Shown piece by piece: positions 10,792-23,428 of a stretch of DNA of 64,000 nucleotides. The DNA lies in assembly GCA_932294295.1 (NCBI GenBank), contig OW028576.1, positions 45,855,128-45,919,127 on the forward strand, given 5' to 3'. A model generated the notes under the pieces. It saw only the letters and a program-made list of their open reading frames with translations, was not told the origin of the DNA and did not search any database. A program made the position numbers and the translations under genes. Each line of letters starts with the position of its first letter. Positions within the stretch are counted from its first letter, which is position 1. Origin of the DNA: Alitta virens. Lineage: Eukaryota; Annelida; Polychaeta; Phyllodocida; Nereididae.

Positions 10792-12354
10792 TGTTGCAGA
10801 TCAGCTTTCTTATAGCCGTTGCCAGTGCAAAGACGTCATGCAGTGGTCGCCCATTTAAAAAATGTTGCTAACTGCATTGAGTGCTCATGGTGGAAATGGA
10901 GGGGGAGAGATTTGACATTGCTTGATGGACAAGACCAGCACCTGAGAGGTGGCCCAAAAATGAAGCACTTTAGAGACAAGAGCTCAATGCAGGTACATTA
11001 GTATGCTGTTCATATGTAGATTACCCGAGCTCTCTTTGTGTGAGCCTTTGTTATTCCTTTGCTTTAAATCTATGCCTCCATGGGGCCAGCTTTAAATTAA
11101 AATTGAGAAGAATAAAAAATAATAGCAAAGACAAGATGCTTTGTTTATAATGCTAACTGTAAGCCACTTGGTTTAAACATATTTTTATTCAGTTTTGCCA
11201 AATAGCGGCATCCAGCTATGGTTGATTCATTGTCGTATGACTTAGGATGATGACTATGTTCATATAATTACCATTTCTTGCATTTCTGTCTTAATTATTT
11301 GTTCAATTTCATCTTTTTATTAAAAAAAGTCCGGAGTACCATGATTTAGGCTCATAAATTTAGACAAAGAAATTGACTTTTCACATCTTACAAAATAGGG
11401 TGTTACATTACTGGAATTGCTTTTTTTACTGCCAATCTATATCATTTTTATATCCAGGGGTTCCCCTAGCATTTTCATGTTCTTCAAATTTCTCAATCTC
11501 AAATGCTGGCTGGCAGGCATCGAGCTGTCAAAAGCAGGCACATTATATGCGCTCTAATACATCAGGTGTTCAAAGTGACTTTATACAAAGTGACTTCAAA
11601 CTATATCAATTACATAGCACACTGATGCTTACGCCTCTTATTATTGGCCCGTCCCCTAACATGTATGTGTCTTTCCTCCGGCCTGCTTTGTGCACATCCT
11701 TTTGTATTATAGTTAGATTATATATTGATTCTTTATGTCCATTGTCATTATTTCAGTTGTAATATTTCAATTCCAGGTATCAGCAGAAGTTGGTAATGCT
11801 TGGAAAAGGATAAAGGATACCCAGAAGAACCCGGCTAAATTGGAACTTTCTCAACAATTTTACAGCAAATCGTGCTGCCACAGTAACTGTTGTTCGTCCC
11901 ATCAAACGGAAGCTGCCCCCGGCATGTGATCGGCAGAGCTGTTCAAAAGAGGAGGAAGTAGTTTGTGGATGATGTTCTTAGCATGATCATGTAAATGCTC
12001 TAACTAGGGTTTATTACAGTCAAGACTCAATGTCCCTTATTCAGGGTTCTCTCTAGCAGTAGCCATGTAGCATTATGCTAATCCAATAACCATGTGGCTA
12101 ATCTAATTATGTACTTTATCATTTGTGGCTAATTTTCAGATGACCATTTACTGTAAAATCTATCCAACCGTGGCTAATCATTTTCAAATTGGGAGTGATC
12201 TCTGCTTATTTTCTGCAAGAAACACACCTTAGGGCCTGGTGCAAAAAAATGCTTCATAAAAACTCGCAACCTCCTAAATAACTGTAATTTTGGTATTAAT
12301 ACTATTCTAAGTTTAATTTTTTCATTATTTCATTTGTATGCTCTAGATTAAGGC
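10792..12354 (+). other. Non-coding or decayed sequence with a short exon-like ORF (unit 0)
   Basis: This stretch is conserved in all units. The only notable part is an exon-like piece after the acceptor aattccag (11,776), open to 11,929 with the product start VSAEVGNAWKR and a Cys-rich end (CCHSNCCSSH). Units 1 and 2 carry the same frame at 26,827-27,021 and 62,057-62,251. It may be a downstream exon of the 141-aa ORF gene. No family is recognised. Confidence 0.35.
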
Positions 12355-12560
12355 TCAATCTAATAAAGGCCTAGCTCAGAGGTAGCGCTCTGGGCTACCA
12401 ACCGGTGGGTCCCGGGTTCATTTCCCGATCGAGCCTAAGTTGGATGGCTGTTTCATCCTTCATCTCATTGCCATGGTCTCTGCCTGTCCTAATTAGCCCA
12501 GCTGGTGCAGAAATACAGGACATAAAGCCCTAATCACCCACCCACCATCAATCTAATAAA
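12355..12560 (+). repeat. tRNA-derived SINE (family 1) with 13-bp target duplication (unit 0)
   Basis: The element (12,368-12,547) starts with a tRNA-like head: A box tagctcagaggtagcgctc and B box gggttcatttccc. A body with catctcattgccatgg follows. It is flanked by tcaatctaataaa at 12,355-12,367 and 12,548-12,560. Homologues with the same flanks are in units 1 and 2, so this insertion predates the duplications. It is not a functional tRNA gene. Confidence 0.85.
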
Positions 12561-14540
12561 AATTAACACAATTCAACAATCATTTAATATCCCATTTGTA
12601 GAAGCTGCAAATTCATTATATCATTGTTCTAATTGGCCTATAACACAAGCATACCGGTGGTGCGGTCCGTAAATTAAATTTTTTGTGAAAGATTGTTTAG
12701 TTTAATTGGTTTGGCAGAGAATTTCAGAACATTGACAATTAGGCATAACGCTCAGGAGACCCATTTTTATTTTTGTTGGGCTCTCACTAACCTGTAAACA
12801 TAAGGAACTGCGACAATAGTCTGGTATGCTATGAAGAACATATAAAACCATGAGTTTATGCTATTATCTTTTCTTTAATAGATCAATAAATTTGTGCAAA
12901 ATAATCATCCCTCCAATTCATACATATCAGTGTCACAGGGAAAAAGTTGGATTTAAGTTTGAGCTACCGATATTTTCACAACTTTTATCACTATCTTTCA
13001 GCAAAATTTCAGCAATCAATATGCTAGATTACCTGCGTAATTTCTTCATTAATACATCAGATGAGGAAATTTTCTTATGTTTAGTCTTTTCAGAAAATGT
13101 TAGTTTGAAATATTGAATTATTCGCACAAATTATGGAAATTCATCAATAATATGGTATTTAACCGAATTCAAACTGTCTCACTAAAAATGGTAAAAAATG
13201 CCATTTTTCTGTTCATTTGGTTATAGAATGAAAATCGGTAAACTGATTTGCCTCACATTTTCAGAGTGGATATCAAAGGCTTCATTATTTTTGCACTAGA
13301 CCTTAAATATCTCTGACAAAGCTGGTCAAAGCCTGATTCATCGGTTAAGAAAAATCAATGATGAACCTTTGTAAAATTTTGCTCATGTTTTTACTGTCCA
13401 GTGTTTTTTCCAGCAAAAAGCAGATCAATTTGTTAATGTATTAGTGTAATTATAGGTGTTTAGTTTAGAATAATCCAGGCCTGAGTCAAAACCTCAAATA
13501 TAATATGAGCTTGTGTGGCTAGTCATACTTGTGGAATGTTTGACTTACCAATTTTCACTGCTGTTATGGTGTATATACTTTATGATGGTTTAATGTTCCA
13601 TTTAATGTCAGTGTTTTTTCGTATTATAATGATGCTGTTGTAATTTTTTTTTAATTATAAGAGCCTTCAAAGGTGATGTGTAACTAGTGGACTGAAAGGT
13701 CTTTGAAAGTGAAACTCATACCACATCCTTCCATGATAACTATTCAGAGGGTATTCATATATTAATTTATTTTATTTCATTTTACATATACATATTTATA
13801 TATCACATCCTTGCCTTGCATGGTAACTATTCAGATGGTATTCATATATTTATTAATTTTATTTCATTGTACATATACATATTTATGTTCTTGGTTGTAA
13901 CCAATCTGCCATGCTGTCAAATAGGTTGATAAAATTTTCCTATGCATCAATCTGCTTTTTTTATTATTCTTATATTTTTTTTTTTCTCGTAGTAGAAAAC
14001 TGATTACATTATAAGTATGATAAATGTAAGTGGACATGTAAAGTAGGCATGTGCATGTTTGAGCACAACTTTCATGACGCTGCCACGTTATTCAAGAAAT
14101 AAATTAAATACTTTATTGCATGGTTCCAGAAAACTGGCCAGGTTGTTGCAATGGGAAGTTTTTGGGGAATACCTTTGGGCCCTTTCCAGTGAATAAAGGA
14201 GTCTAAGCCAAACTGTGAGCCTGCTGACTGAGATTCACATTTGAAAAAATAATGTTGTTCGAAAGTTTCATGACAACATTTTTGAAAACCATTAGAAGGA
14301 ATAATCAGATTGGCTTGCCATTTAATACTGGAATAGTCCTAATCTAGTACAACTACCATTGCTAAACATGGGCTCATTTAGGAAAGTGGTCTAGGTGGTA
14401 CAGGGCTCCACAGTTGTGATATTTTACCACTTGTAAATCTGCCTCAAATTAAGATACTGGAATCTAAACAACACATTCTGAAAGTTCTATACTTCCTCTT
14501 TCTAATGAGCTATAGCATGACACTGTATGTCATTCCATTT
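12561..14540. other. Long AT-rich non-coding stretch; unit 0/unit 1 border near 13.1 kb
   Basis: No gene is visible. From about 13,130 rightwards the sequence is almost identical to 28,280 onwards, at a constant offset of 15,150. Left of that point the similarity to the matching part of unit 1 is clearly lower. This marks the border of the recent duplication. Confidence 0.5.
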
Positions 14541-15380
14541 AGAAAAGTCAGAATTTTAGGTTAAAGATCTTAGGTCACAGAGTGTCATAAAAGTGCGATT
14601 TCAGACGTTTTGCACTCAGATCCGATGGAAGATACAAAAATCTAAAAAATATGTTCTGAAAGCTTATTCCATTGTTTTTCCATTGGTGTATAGCTTGGAA
14701 GACTGAAGTAAAAAGAATTGAGGGGTTTTATGTGACTTAGCCACTTAATGTCATATTGCATTAACTAAAATTTTTAAAATTCAATAACTCAACAATGACT
14801 GTTTGGATCTGTCTAAAAATAATTACAGGGATTAACACAAGTAAACTAGACAGGTTTGAATTTTTCCTGATTTTTAGGTCAGAGGGTCAAGGTCACAGAG
14901 TGTTTTACATGTGGAATATCAGGCATTTTGAACTTGGGTCCTATACTCGGGTCGTATCCATGGTGCAGAGATCACAAATGTATATTCTGAAATTCAATCT
15001 CTGGTCTTTCAATTGGTGTGTATCTTTACAGGGTAATAGAATAATTTGTAAATTTTTATTTGACTTAACCATTTCTTGACATGTGACATTAACTAAAAAA
15101 ATTTTGCTATTCAATATTTTTTTTAAGTATTGGTTGGATTGGCTTACAAAAATACACAAAAGTGTGTATGATTGAGTCATACAAGTCTGAATTATTTTTG
15201 ACTTTTAGCTCAAAATGTCAAGGTCACAGAGTGTCCTAAATTTACAATATTCAGGGATTTTGAACTCAGGTTCTAGGCAACGTACTGAGATCTTAAGAAT
15301 TAATATACACTGGGAGCTCGTTTTACAGTCTTTCTAATACTGTATAGCCTTGGAAGGTTAAACTATTATTTCTCAGGTTT
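14540..15380 (+). repeat. Diverged tandem repeats (~310-320 bp), three copies (unit 1)
   Basis: Three successive segments, starting near 14,540, 14,855 and 15,185, share the core ggtcacagagtgt, then tttgaactcgg- or tttgcactcaga-like text, then a ttctgaaa..tccattggtgt block. Small open frames across them (14,795-15,079) are by-products. The same array is at about 29,690-30,530. Confidence 0.6.
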
Positions 15381-15395
15381 AGCAGTACTTAACCG

Positions 15396-15433
15396 ATTCA
15401 TTCATTCATTCATTCATTCATTCATTCATTCAT
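15396..15433. repeat. (ATTC)n microsatellite
   Basis: Perfect attc repeats, about nine units; the same length is present at 30,546-30,583 in unit 2. Confidence 0.9.
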
Positions 15434-15765
15434 AATGCAGTCAGCCATGGCATAACACTGCAGTCTGTGTTTGCCAATGTACTAAAGGAAAAATTTCAGT
15501 CACTTCATACATGATAACATATTGTATGTGAGTTAAGTCCATTATGTATTCATAATTTCATAAGGTGTTCAGAAAGTGTAGGCTGATCTTCTTAGTAATG
15601 CTTGTCCGTAGGTCCTTTGATAGGTTTATCAAAAGGAAATCAATTAGATGGACGTATGCCCATGAAAAGATAAATGCAGAAAGAAAAAAAACCAACTTAT
15701 AAACCACACAAAAAGTTTATTATTTGTCACGTAAGGACAAATGCCACAGTCTAGTAATGTTTATT

Positions 15766-15771
15766 GTTGAC
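15766..15771. other. Empty Polinton target site in unit 1
   Basis: Single copy of gttgac in the same flanking sequence that surrounds the Polinton at 30,916-30,921 and 50,996-51,001. It shows the pre-insertion state. Confidence 0.95.
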
Positions 15772-16451
15772 CACATACTTATAGTTGACCTTCTAATGTA
15801 ATTACCATTGTTTATAGTATTTGCAGGCTTTCCAATAGTAGTCAAATAGTTTTTTTTATCAATTGATGGATAGCCCTCTAGAGCATAGGATACTGGATTT
15901 TTGCTGTTATCATGCAATGTAATTTTTTAAAGTGATATTGACAGCATGGCAGTTCTGAAGTAATGATAATTACATGTTTTTCTTATGAGTGTTTTTATTA
16001 TGGGCATTTTGATAGCCCAAGAGCCTGGTTGTATTTTGACTTGAAACTTATTTGTTGTTATTGTTGTTATACTTACTGTTATATTAGTGGCTGACTTATG
16101 CCTGTATCTTGCAGTGAACAGTTTCAATGACTTTTTTTGTAAATAAGCTCTTACAAGTAGAAGTACAGGCATACTTTTCTTTTCATTAATGAGTTGTTGA
16201 ATATGCCTATCGATAACTTAAATGTAAAAATGAAATCTTCAAATGACACATGTGTGTTAGTAATGGACTTATGAATGTTAATGTGAAATGATGTATTGTA
16301 ATTAGCTGTTTGCAGTTGGCCAATTTCACATTAATGTAATAATGGACCACAAGGTCTTCTTATGCATACAAAATATTAAGTCTAATTTACTATTTTGTTT
16401 GTTGCATTGATGTGTGCAAACCTTTAGGCATGGGCTGCTCTCACCCTTCCT

Positions 16452-16745
16452 TCAGTTGGCTTCTGCACACATCATAGCAACATAGCAACTACGGAGAACA
16501 TTTGTGCCCAACAACATTGGTACTTGAGCATTGGCTGCAGAGTCTTCAACAACCAAAAACAAAGCTGTAAGTTCAAAGTCACTCATCTCCATTGGAAGAA
16601 CCAGGTCAAGGGTCACTGATCCTAAATAAGGCAAGGTATGGCCCCCACCAACACTTATTTCCAGGGTGTCTATATTCTGAAGCTCCACCCCTGACAAACT
16701 TTCATACAAGGACTTACTAATGGTGGAAATTTGAGAACCGGTATC
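16452..16745 (-). pseudogene. Retrotransposon aspartic protease (retropepsin) fragment (unit 1)
   Basis: On the minus strand the frame reads DTGSQISTI (active-site Asp codon at 16,745-16,743), and about 70 residues later VPMLLGTNVL, the second conserved block of retropepsins. A stop codon precedes the DTG and the rest of pol is missing. A Ty3-like origin is likely. Longer related sequence with a zinc-knuckle-like stretch lies at the right end of the window. Confidence 0.7.
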
Positions 16746-17107
16746 TTACAAGGTCTTAACTGGAAGTCCACCATTTTCCTTGATTTTCACCCTGACCACC
16801 ATACCCTTTAACAGGGACCTGCTCTAGTTTTCCAGACAAGAGTATTTCAAGTTACCAAACTATTATATATATATAACATCTGTAGAAAGACAAGGTCTCT
16901 CCGACAGCATTGATCTCTAAATTTGTAAGAACTGGGACCAGGACAATGAATAGTGTTACTCTATCTTGAAATATTACATTGTCTTGTATATCATATATAT
17001 ATGTATAGTCTGTAGATATAGCTTGTCTAGTAGTTGTAGTGTTAGATCTGATTATTATTTTTTTATTTCTATTTTCGATTTGACTTGTGATATCAAGCCT
17101 GTCAATA

Positions 17108-17110
<3 letters not shown>

Positions 17111-17150
<40 letters not shown>
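17111..17150. repeat. (TA)n microsatellite
   Basis: About 20 TA units; the copy in unit 2 (52,340-52,392) is about 12 bp longer. Confidence 0.9.
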
Positions 17151-17151
<1 letters not shown>

Positions 17152-17341
17152 CTAACAGGTGGCAGCACATACGATTAAGGCATCACCTTCAGTAAAATAC
17201 TTGATTTAGGAGGCGTGGCAGGAACAAACAGCTGTTATCGTGACTTGACCAAGTAACATACTTTAAAGCCTTTAAAGCCAGCTGTGATAACTCTGATAGT
17301 CTGTCAAGTCTCAGTAGACTCTCAACTAAACAGTGGTCAGG

Positions 17342-20080
17342 ATGGCATCAGCTAATGATCTTGTTGTGCTAGACAGGGGAGACAACACCACTGCCACAAT
17401 CCATTTGTTTGGTAAGTGCATCACCATATATATGTTCCCTCACAATGATCACGGAACCTGATGTTGGTGCATGAGGGAATGCAATGATCAAGAGTGAACG
17501 CCTACTTTTTACGAGGCAATGTACACATACTTTCATGAGGGAACTCATTCTTTTTATGTAGAAGTGCAAATTTTCATGTGAGATCACAATGATGTGCTTT
17601 TCCCCATAAAGTACTCAGCCATTTTATATTCACTACAATTACCAGATTACTTAGACAAAGATAATGCTTTTCAATTGATGCCAATGTTAGCCCCACGGGC
17701 TCTAGTATCATATTAAATACAGATTGCCAGAACCGACTTACATTGCATTAGATGTCCTGTGGACAGGGGACTCGTAGCTAATATACAGACAAGAAGATAA
17801 ATATAGCAAATTTATTGCTCTGTTCTATTAAGCTGAAGTCATAGCAAGACTATTTTAGTCAAAAGGTGGGTTGGTGGGTTAGGGCTTTACGTCCTGTATT
17901 TATGCACCTGATGGGATAATTGGCAAACAGCCATCCAACTTAGGCTCGACCAGGGAATTGAACCCAGGACCCAGTGGTTGGAATTGCCAAAATGCTGGTC
18001 AGTTAGCAGTGATTACTCTCAAATCAATTAAAGTTAATTCATATCTTAAGTGATCCTGTGTCAGCTGGTGATTTATAGTATTCAATTCAGCTTCAACAAA
18101 TCAGGTCAGCTTTATGCAAAAAGTGTTGCCTAGGTAATGCAGACAAACTCATTCTCAGATGAATTATATGAAAACTTAAATACACGAATACAGGTCAATT
18201 CGTCGACACACAAATTCATCAACAACCAAGTAGCTGACACATAAGAAGGCCTGATACAAATTCTTTGACAAACCAACTTGTATAAATGTGGGTGACACAA
18301 AGTGATTGACAAACTTTTGACTACAACCAACTCGTTGACTGGTCATTACCATCTCATTGACATACTAATGCACAATCGTTGACAGTTAATCTGCCGAATG
18401 ACCATTTCATCAACACGCACTTACTCAGTTAATAAAGCGTCCACAGCAGTACTCTTGTTACTAATACACACATTTGTATGAATGAAATCTATAAAAGGAT
18501 GTCCATTACATTTCTGTACTCCAAGTAGGGATAATACCATAAAAACCATGATAGAGGGCCCGGGGGCAAGTGGAGATCGACGGCCGGGAAACACCTGTGT
18601 CCACGAGTTGGTATGGCCACGATTTTCTGTCAACGAGACTGTAGGGCCGAGGGCGTTGTCAACGAGTTAGCAGTCCTCATGTCCACGAGTTAGCAGAACC
18701 AACTCGTCGACATGTCAACGAGTTGGTAAGGCCACGATTTTCTGTCAACGAGATGGTAGGGCCGAGGGCGTTGATTGTCAACGAGTTAGCCGTCCTCATG
18801 TCAACAGGTTGGTTGTCAACGAAATGGTTGTCAACGAATTGGCTGTCGACAATTTTGCGTTTCAACGAATTGACTCAATACCAAATACACATGGGTTGTA
18901 CTGCACTGGGAGGTCCGGTGTATGAATTTGACATTTTTATGATAAGCTTGTTCCCACCTAACCCGAATCTGATACAGGATTAAAATTATGACCTTATTTG
19001 TACAGCATGTAGCTGAAAATGTTTGTATTTACTTAAAAGTAACACTGGTTGCAAGGTGATCAAGGTGAATACATTTGTCTAAATCTGTTCCCAGGGCTTC
19101 AAGTTCAATTTGTTAATTGGGAGCTGAGTTGCTACAAATTTAGTTTACTCCAATCACTATGATGACTTCTAACATTGTCAAATGAAGGACTACTCAAACA
19201 TCATTTTAGTTTCAGTGCTGATAATCTGAATGTGACTAGAACATATGTCATGAAACTCATGATGACATGTGTGATTCCTTATGCTAATTATTGTCATCTT
19301 ATATGTGTTTGTTTGTTTGCAGGATCCTCTCTCTTTTCCTGGAAAATCAAAGGTGAGGAACAATTTTTTCTCAGCTCGTTAGCAAAATTTGACAACAAGA
19401 CAGCCATCCGAGGGGGTATTCCCCTTGTGTTTCCTCATGTGGGCCGCTGGGAGCTTGGTCCTAAGCATGGATTCGCTCGAATTTCACGGTGGACCCTATC
19501 TCAGCCACCAAAGAAAGATTCCAGAAATGATGTGACTTGCACCCTGACTTTGGAAGACAATGAAGTCACGCGCAAGATGTGGAATTTCAAATTCAGACTG
19601 ACATATACAGTGACTCTAAAAGAAGAATCCATTGAAACTGGCTTCAGGGTGGAAAACACTGGGACTGAAGAGTTCAGCTTCAAATGTTTACTGCACACCT
19701 ACTTTAAGGTGGATGATGTGGAAAAAGTGGCCATCTCTGGAGTCAAGGAATGTGAATATTATGATATATTGAAGAAAGTCCGTGGGCAAGAATTGAGAGA
19801 TGAAGTCTTAGTTGAAAGTATCGAGAATGTGTATGAAAAAACGCCCAATGAACATGTCATATCCAACACAACTGGAGGACATTCAATTAAGATCACCAAA
19901 GTCAACCTGCCAGATACATTCGTTTGGAATCCATCGAAAGAAACAGCAGCTGGCGTGGCTGATTTGGGTGATGATGATTACCTTAATATGGTGTGCGTTG
20001 ATGCTGGTAAGGTTGCTGAACCTTACAAACTTGCCAGTGGTGCCACCTTTCAAGCCTCGCAGTTAATTAGCAGGTTGTAA
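17342..20080 (+). CDS. Glucose-6-phosphate 1-epimerase-like, two exons (unit 1)
   Basis: Exon 1 is 17,342-17,411 (ATG to a phase-1 donor g|gtaagt). The intron is 17,412-19,322, and exon 2 is 19,323-20,080. The joined frame gives 275 residues, the usual size of the family (aldose 1-epimerase fold, YMR099C group), which interconverts hexose 6-phosphate anomers in the cytosol. Visible motifs: TIHLF at the end of exon 1, RGGIPLVFP (53-61), HGFAR (72-76), LHTYFKV (147-153, with the conserved His148) and DDDYLNMVCVDAG near the C-terminus. Both other copies have a Phe codon in DEV-L-V/I-F-E that is missing here (3-bp in-frame deletion near 19,812). The intron carries a SINE fragment and a fold-back element. 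No TATA box stands out upstream; a (TA)n tract lies ~190 bp before the ATG. Confidence 0.88.
17865..17985 (-). repeat. Truncated family 1 SINE (unit 1)
   Basis: Minus-strand SINE lacking most of the A-box end, inserted between gtcaaaa-like duplicates. Absent from unit 0 at the matching place (about 450); present in unit 2 at 53,108-53,228. Confidence 0.7.
18304..18880. repeat. Fold-back element made of short inverted motifs (unit 1)
   Basis: The left side carries motifs of the form ccaactcgttgac; the right side carries many copies of the reverse form gtcaacgagttgg. They surround about 250 bp of unique sequence (18,345-18,600). Variants of the motif also occur to the left (18,195-18,300). The whole can fold back on itself. 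Open frames here (18,421-18,983) are by-products of the repeats. Confidence 0.6.
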
Positions 20081-20929
20081 ACCTTGGGAAGCAATGAAAT
20101 GCTTAAAATTTCCAGGAAGCAAAATGTTTCCAATTATTAACAAAAATGTGCTTTATCATTCCAGTAGTAAAGTAGTCCCACAGGTAACACTATATTTCAA
20201 GAGGTTTCACATACACAAGGGTTAATGATACTTTTTTTTAAATAATCATTCTGCTATCTCTGGGGTGTTTAGTTGCTGTAGGGTTTTTGCATATTATAAC
20301 ACTGTAGTGTACTGTTTCTGATTGATAAAGAAATCAAAGATATACTTTTGTTTGTGCACTTCATTGAATAAGTTACTTTTGTTAATACGGTTTTATATCT
20401 GAACAGTGTTGAAACACACGTTTGTACACTGATCTTTGTTTTTCTGATGTACATCATGTATTGATATTACTAAGCACCTCAATGAATGAGTATGCCTGTT
20501 CACAAATGTCACTTGAGGGCATAACATTTTTACAGAATTGCAACTGTCCATGTGAGATTCCTCAGCCAGGTGTCTCATAACTTTTCAGTTCCCACTTTAA
20601 CTGTGGGTCTTCATGTGGTTTTTGGGAATTAAAGGCAGCATGGCATGACTAAATGTCAATAAACTGACAAGAGGCGAATCATTGACTTCTTGGTGCCAAG
20701 CATTGTAAAGTCAGCTCAATATTTCCAATTTCAACCAGACTACACATGTCATATAAATGGGACATAGTATTGTATATTGACACAAGGTTACAAATATGTT
20801 GGCTGTCATTCAAATCTCTCAATGCATAAATATTAAGTTTGTGTAAAACACACTGTTGGGCAACAGTGGCAATGAGGGGCAGTCATAGGTATAAAGTTGT
20901 AACATAAATTACAGAAACTGAGTATTGTA
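20081..20929. other. 3' flank of the unit 1 epimerase
   Basis: Shared with units 0 and 2 and AT-rich; no coding signal seen. Confidence 0.4.
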
Positions 20930-21095
20930 TTCTACATGTGTACCTAATGGTGGGTCTTTTACTTGCCCCAGCATGGGCACAAACAGCCAAAGGGGCCTCC
21001 CTTGTAATGTCTCTTGTGCATGAAGTGCCAGGTCTGGGATTGAACCCAGGACCTCCAACTCTGCAATCTTTACTGCATAAGCACTATGAGCTGTC
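20930..21095 (-). repeat. tRNA-derived SINE (family 2, unit 1)
   Basis: Uninterrupted counterpart of the element split by Tc1 in unit 0. B box ggttcaatccc on the minus strand near 21,043. Its right end (ctgcataagcac) is the intact Tc1 target. Confidence 0.5.
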
Positions 21096-23210
21096 ACAAT
21101 GATATTTTGGTGTCACTAAATTTGAACTCAAAGTCATTAGGCAATATTTACCAAATTTTTATTAGATAAATGACTTATTCAACAGCTCACATCTCATTAC
21201 TGCTTATTTTCTTTCTTATCAAGATAACAAGTGCATCTCCTGGTTGCAGGGTTAACTTTTTGAAATCTGCAGTGTCTCTCTCTTTGAAATTGGAATCTGG
21301 GGTCACCAGTACAATCTAACCCTTCTCGGTGTCTCCCAAACAGCCTGAGTAGTCATTGGTGGATGCTTTGAAACCAAAATTAAGGATAACCATGAAGACA
21401 GCATTGCTGTCTTTGCGTTTGTAAGACAGGATGTCATCGTTCACAACGCCGCAGTATTCCAAAGCGTTGTTCTGGAATGCAGTTTCTGGAATGCAACTGC
21501 AAGGTACATCAGAAGGCTTGAACAGCCAGAGGGAGGGTTTTTCTGCACCTGTTGAAAAAATGTCACATATTTTATGTAATGCCATTTAAACCTAAATTGA
21601 TTTGAGGGAAAAAGTCATCTGACTGGGTTAGTGTCCTTGGAGATCTTTCACTCAAAAAGCAAGCTTGACTGAATGAGACCCTGCAGCCAACCATACATAT
21701 ACACTGACCTTGACATTTCTCTCCTTGTAATCAGGGTTCGCAACCAAGTCTTTTCTGCTCTGGAAAATCTTACATTTTTCTGGTCATTTCACTGCATTGG
21801 AGCATGGCAAGGATCTCTCGAGTACTTTCGATACCTGTCCTAAATGAAATAATACAAAATTCATGCAGGTGACACAAGTTTAGATTAGTCTGTTTCGAGA
21901 AGGAATGAATGATTCTTAAGTTTGATCAGTTGTTTTTATTGTCTCGGTGCTGTTGGTCAAATGATTTATCACATGAAGACTGCTCGAGATTGAATTTGAA
22001 CCTGGGAACTTCAGAGGAGCTAGTAAAATATCCAATATATATTCTCTGATCAGCTGCTAACAACCAATCAGATTGTAGGAATACCAGTCAATATTAGTCT
22101 ATGTTGCACTTTGGGGCCCTATGTCACATGATCACCAGTTTTTAATAACTGTTAAGTTATTATAAATTAAAATTTTCAGAAATGCAGTACTCCTTTCAAG
22201 CCATCCCTGATATTAGTTGAACAATTAAAGTTGCATTCTTTAAATATGCAGAATAAATAATGTTTGGAACTATACTCGTTCTTTTTTTTTTTTGCCTCAT
22301 TTTTCTTTCAGCAGTTGATCAAGTATAGTCAATTGTGAAATTTTGAGTCACAGTTTTGTGGGATTCAGAAAGATTATATTGCCATCAGCTTCGCCTCGTG
22401 CAATATACGTATTTTGTACTCTTTCCTCATCCCACAAAAGTGCATGTTGCACTCCGCACCATTCACTATTGACTGTGCATGGGTTTAGATAATTACTTCT
22501 TGCCCCAAGGGTCCACAATGGCTTCATAGGAGACTTTAATGTCTCTCATGGCAATCCCTTCTCCTTGGTAACTGGTGGGTGTCCCTGGCAAAGTGTGCAA
22601 CATCAGATGTATTGCATCTGCATACTTCGGACCTTTCCTAGTGGTTATCCTTGAACGATCATGGTTGCCTAGCTGTAAGTTAAAGCTAGTACATGTTACA
22701 ACAATACACACAATTGATTGATTGATTAATTGACTGACTGATTGATCATATGGTGAATCATCTAGAGATGAATATATTAATAGTGTGTGTACTGCTCTCT
22801 TGATTTCAAATGACAAGACAGGGTTGGATGCTGGCATTCTTTTCATCCAACTGTCAATGAGTTCATGAATTTCTTAGCTTCCACAATCTGGTGTGATGGA
22901 CACCAAGTTGAAATTGAATGATATTTCAGCTCCAGAATGATAGTATTTTTCAGTCTTGTTAAGATCCAATGTTTCCATTACCATAAATCTGAAATACCAT
23001 TTTAGCAATCTGTATGAAACATACCAGGTATTGTCATCACTTGCATGGTTGCAGTTGTTGTTGTTGGCATTGGGCACCTTCTGGTTAAGGTCTTTCACTT
23101 GATTCTTCTATCCATTCTCCCTTCTCATTCGGCTAAAAGCTTTATAGCTTATATTCTACTGTTTGTTTTACACCTCCAACTAAAATAAAGTTTCATCTTA
23201 TCTTATCTTA

Positions 23211-23428
23211 TCTTATCTTAGAGGTGGTGGTGTGGGTGGATTAGGGCTTTTCATCCTGTATTTCTGCACCTGATGGGCTAATTAGGACAGGCAAGGACCA
23301 TGGCAATGAGATGAAGGATGAAACAGCCATCCAACTTAGGCTCGACCGGGAATTGAACCCGGGACCCAGTGGTTGAAAGCCCAGCGCGCTACCACTGAGC
23401 TAGGCCCCCACCCTCTTATCTTAGAGGT
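23211..23428 (-). repeat. Full-length family 1 SINE with 15-bp target duplication (unit 1)
   Basis: Minus-strand SINE at 23,226-23,413, flanked by tcttatcttagaggt at 23,211-23,225 and 23,414-23,428. It landed in a (TTATC)n tract within an insertion of about 330 bp that unit 0 lacks (matching point 7,627). Confidence 0.85.

Noticed and set aside
12368..12440. tRNA gene (A and B boxes present)
   Set aside because: Followed by a SINE body, flanked by target duplications and repeated at many places; no good acceptor stem pairing. It is a SINE head.
14795..15079. 94-aa ORF kept in units 1 and 2
   Set aside because: The units are nearly identical in DNA, so openness proves nothing; it covers a tandem repeat.
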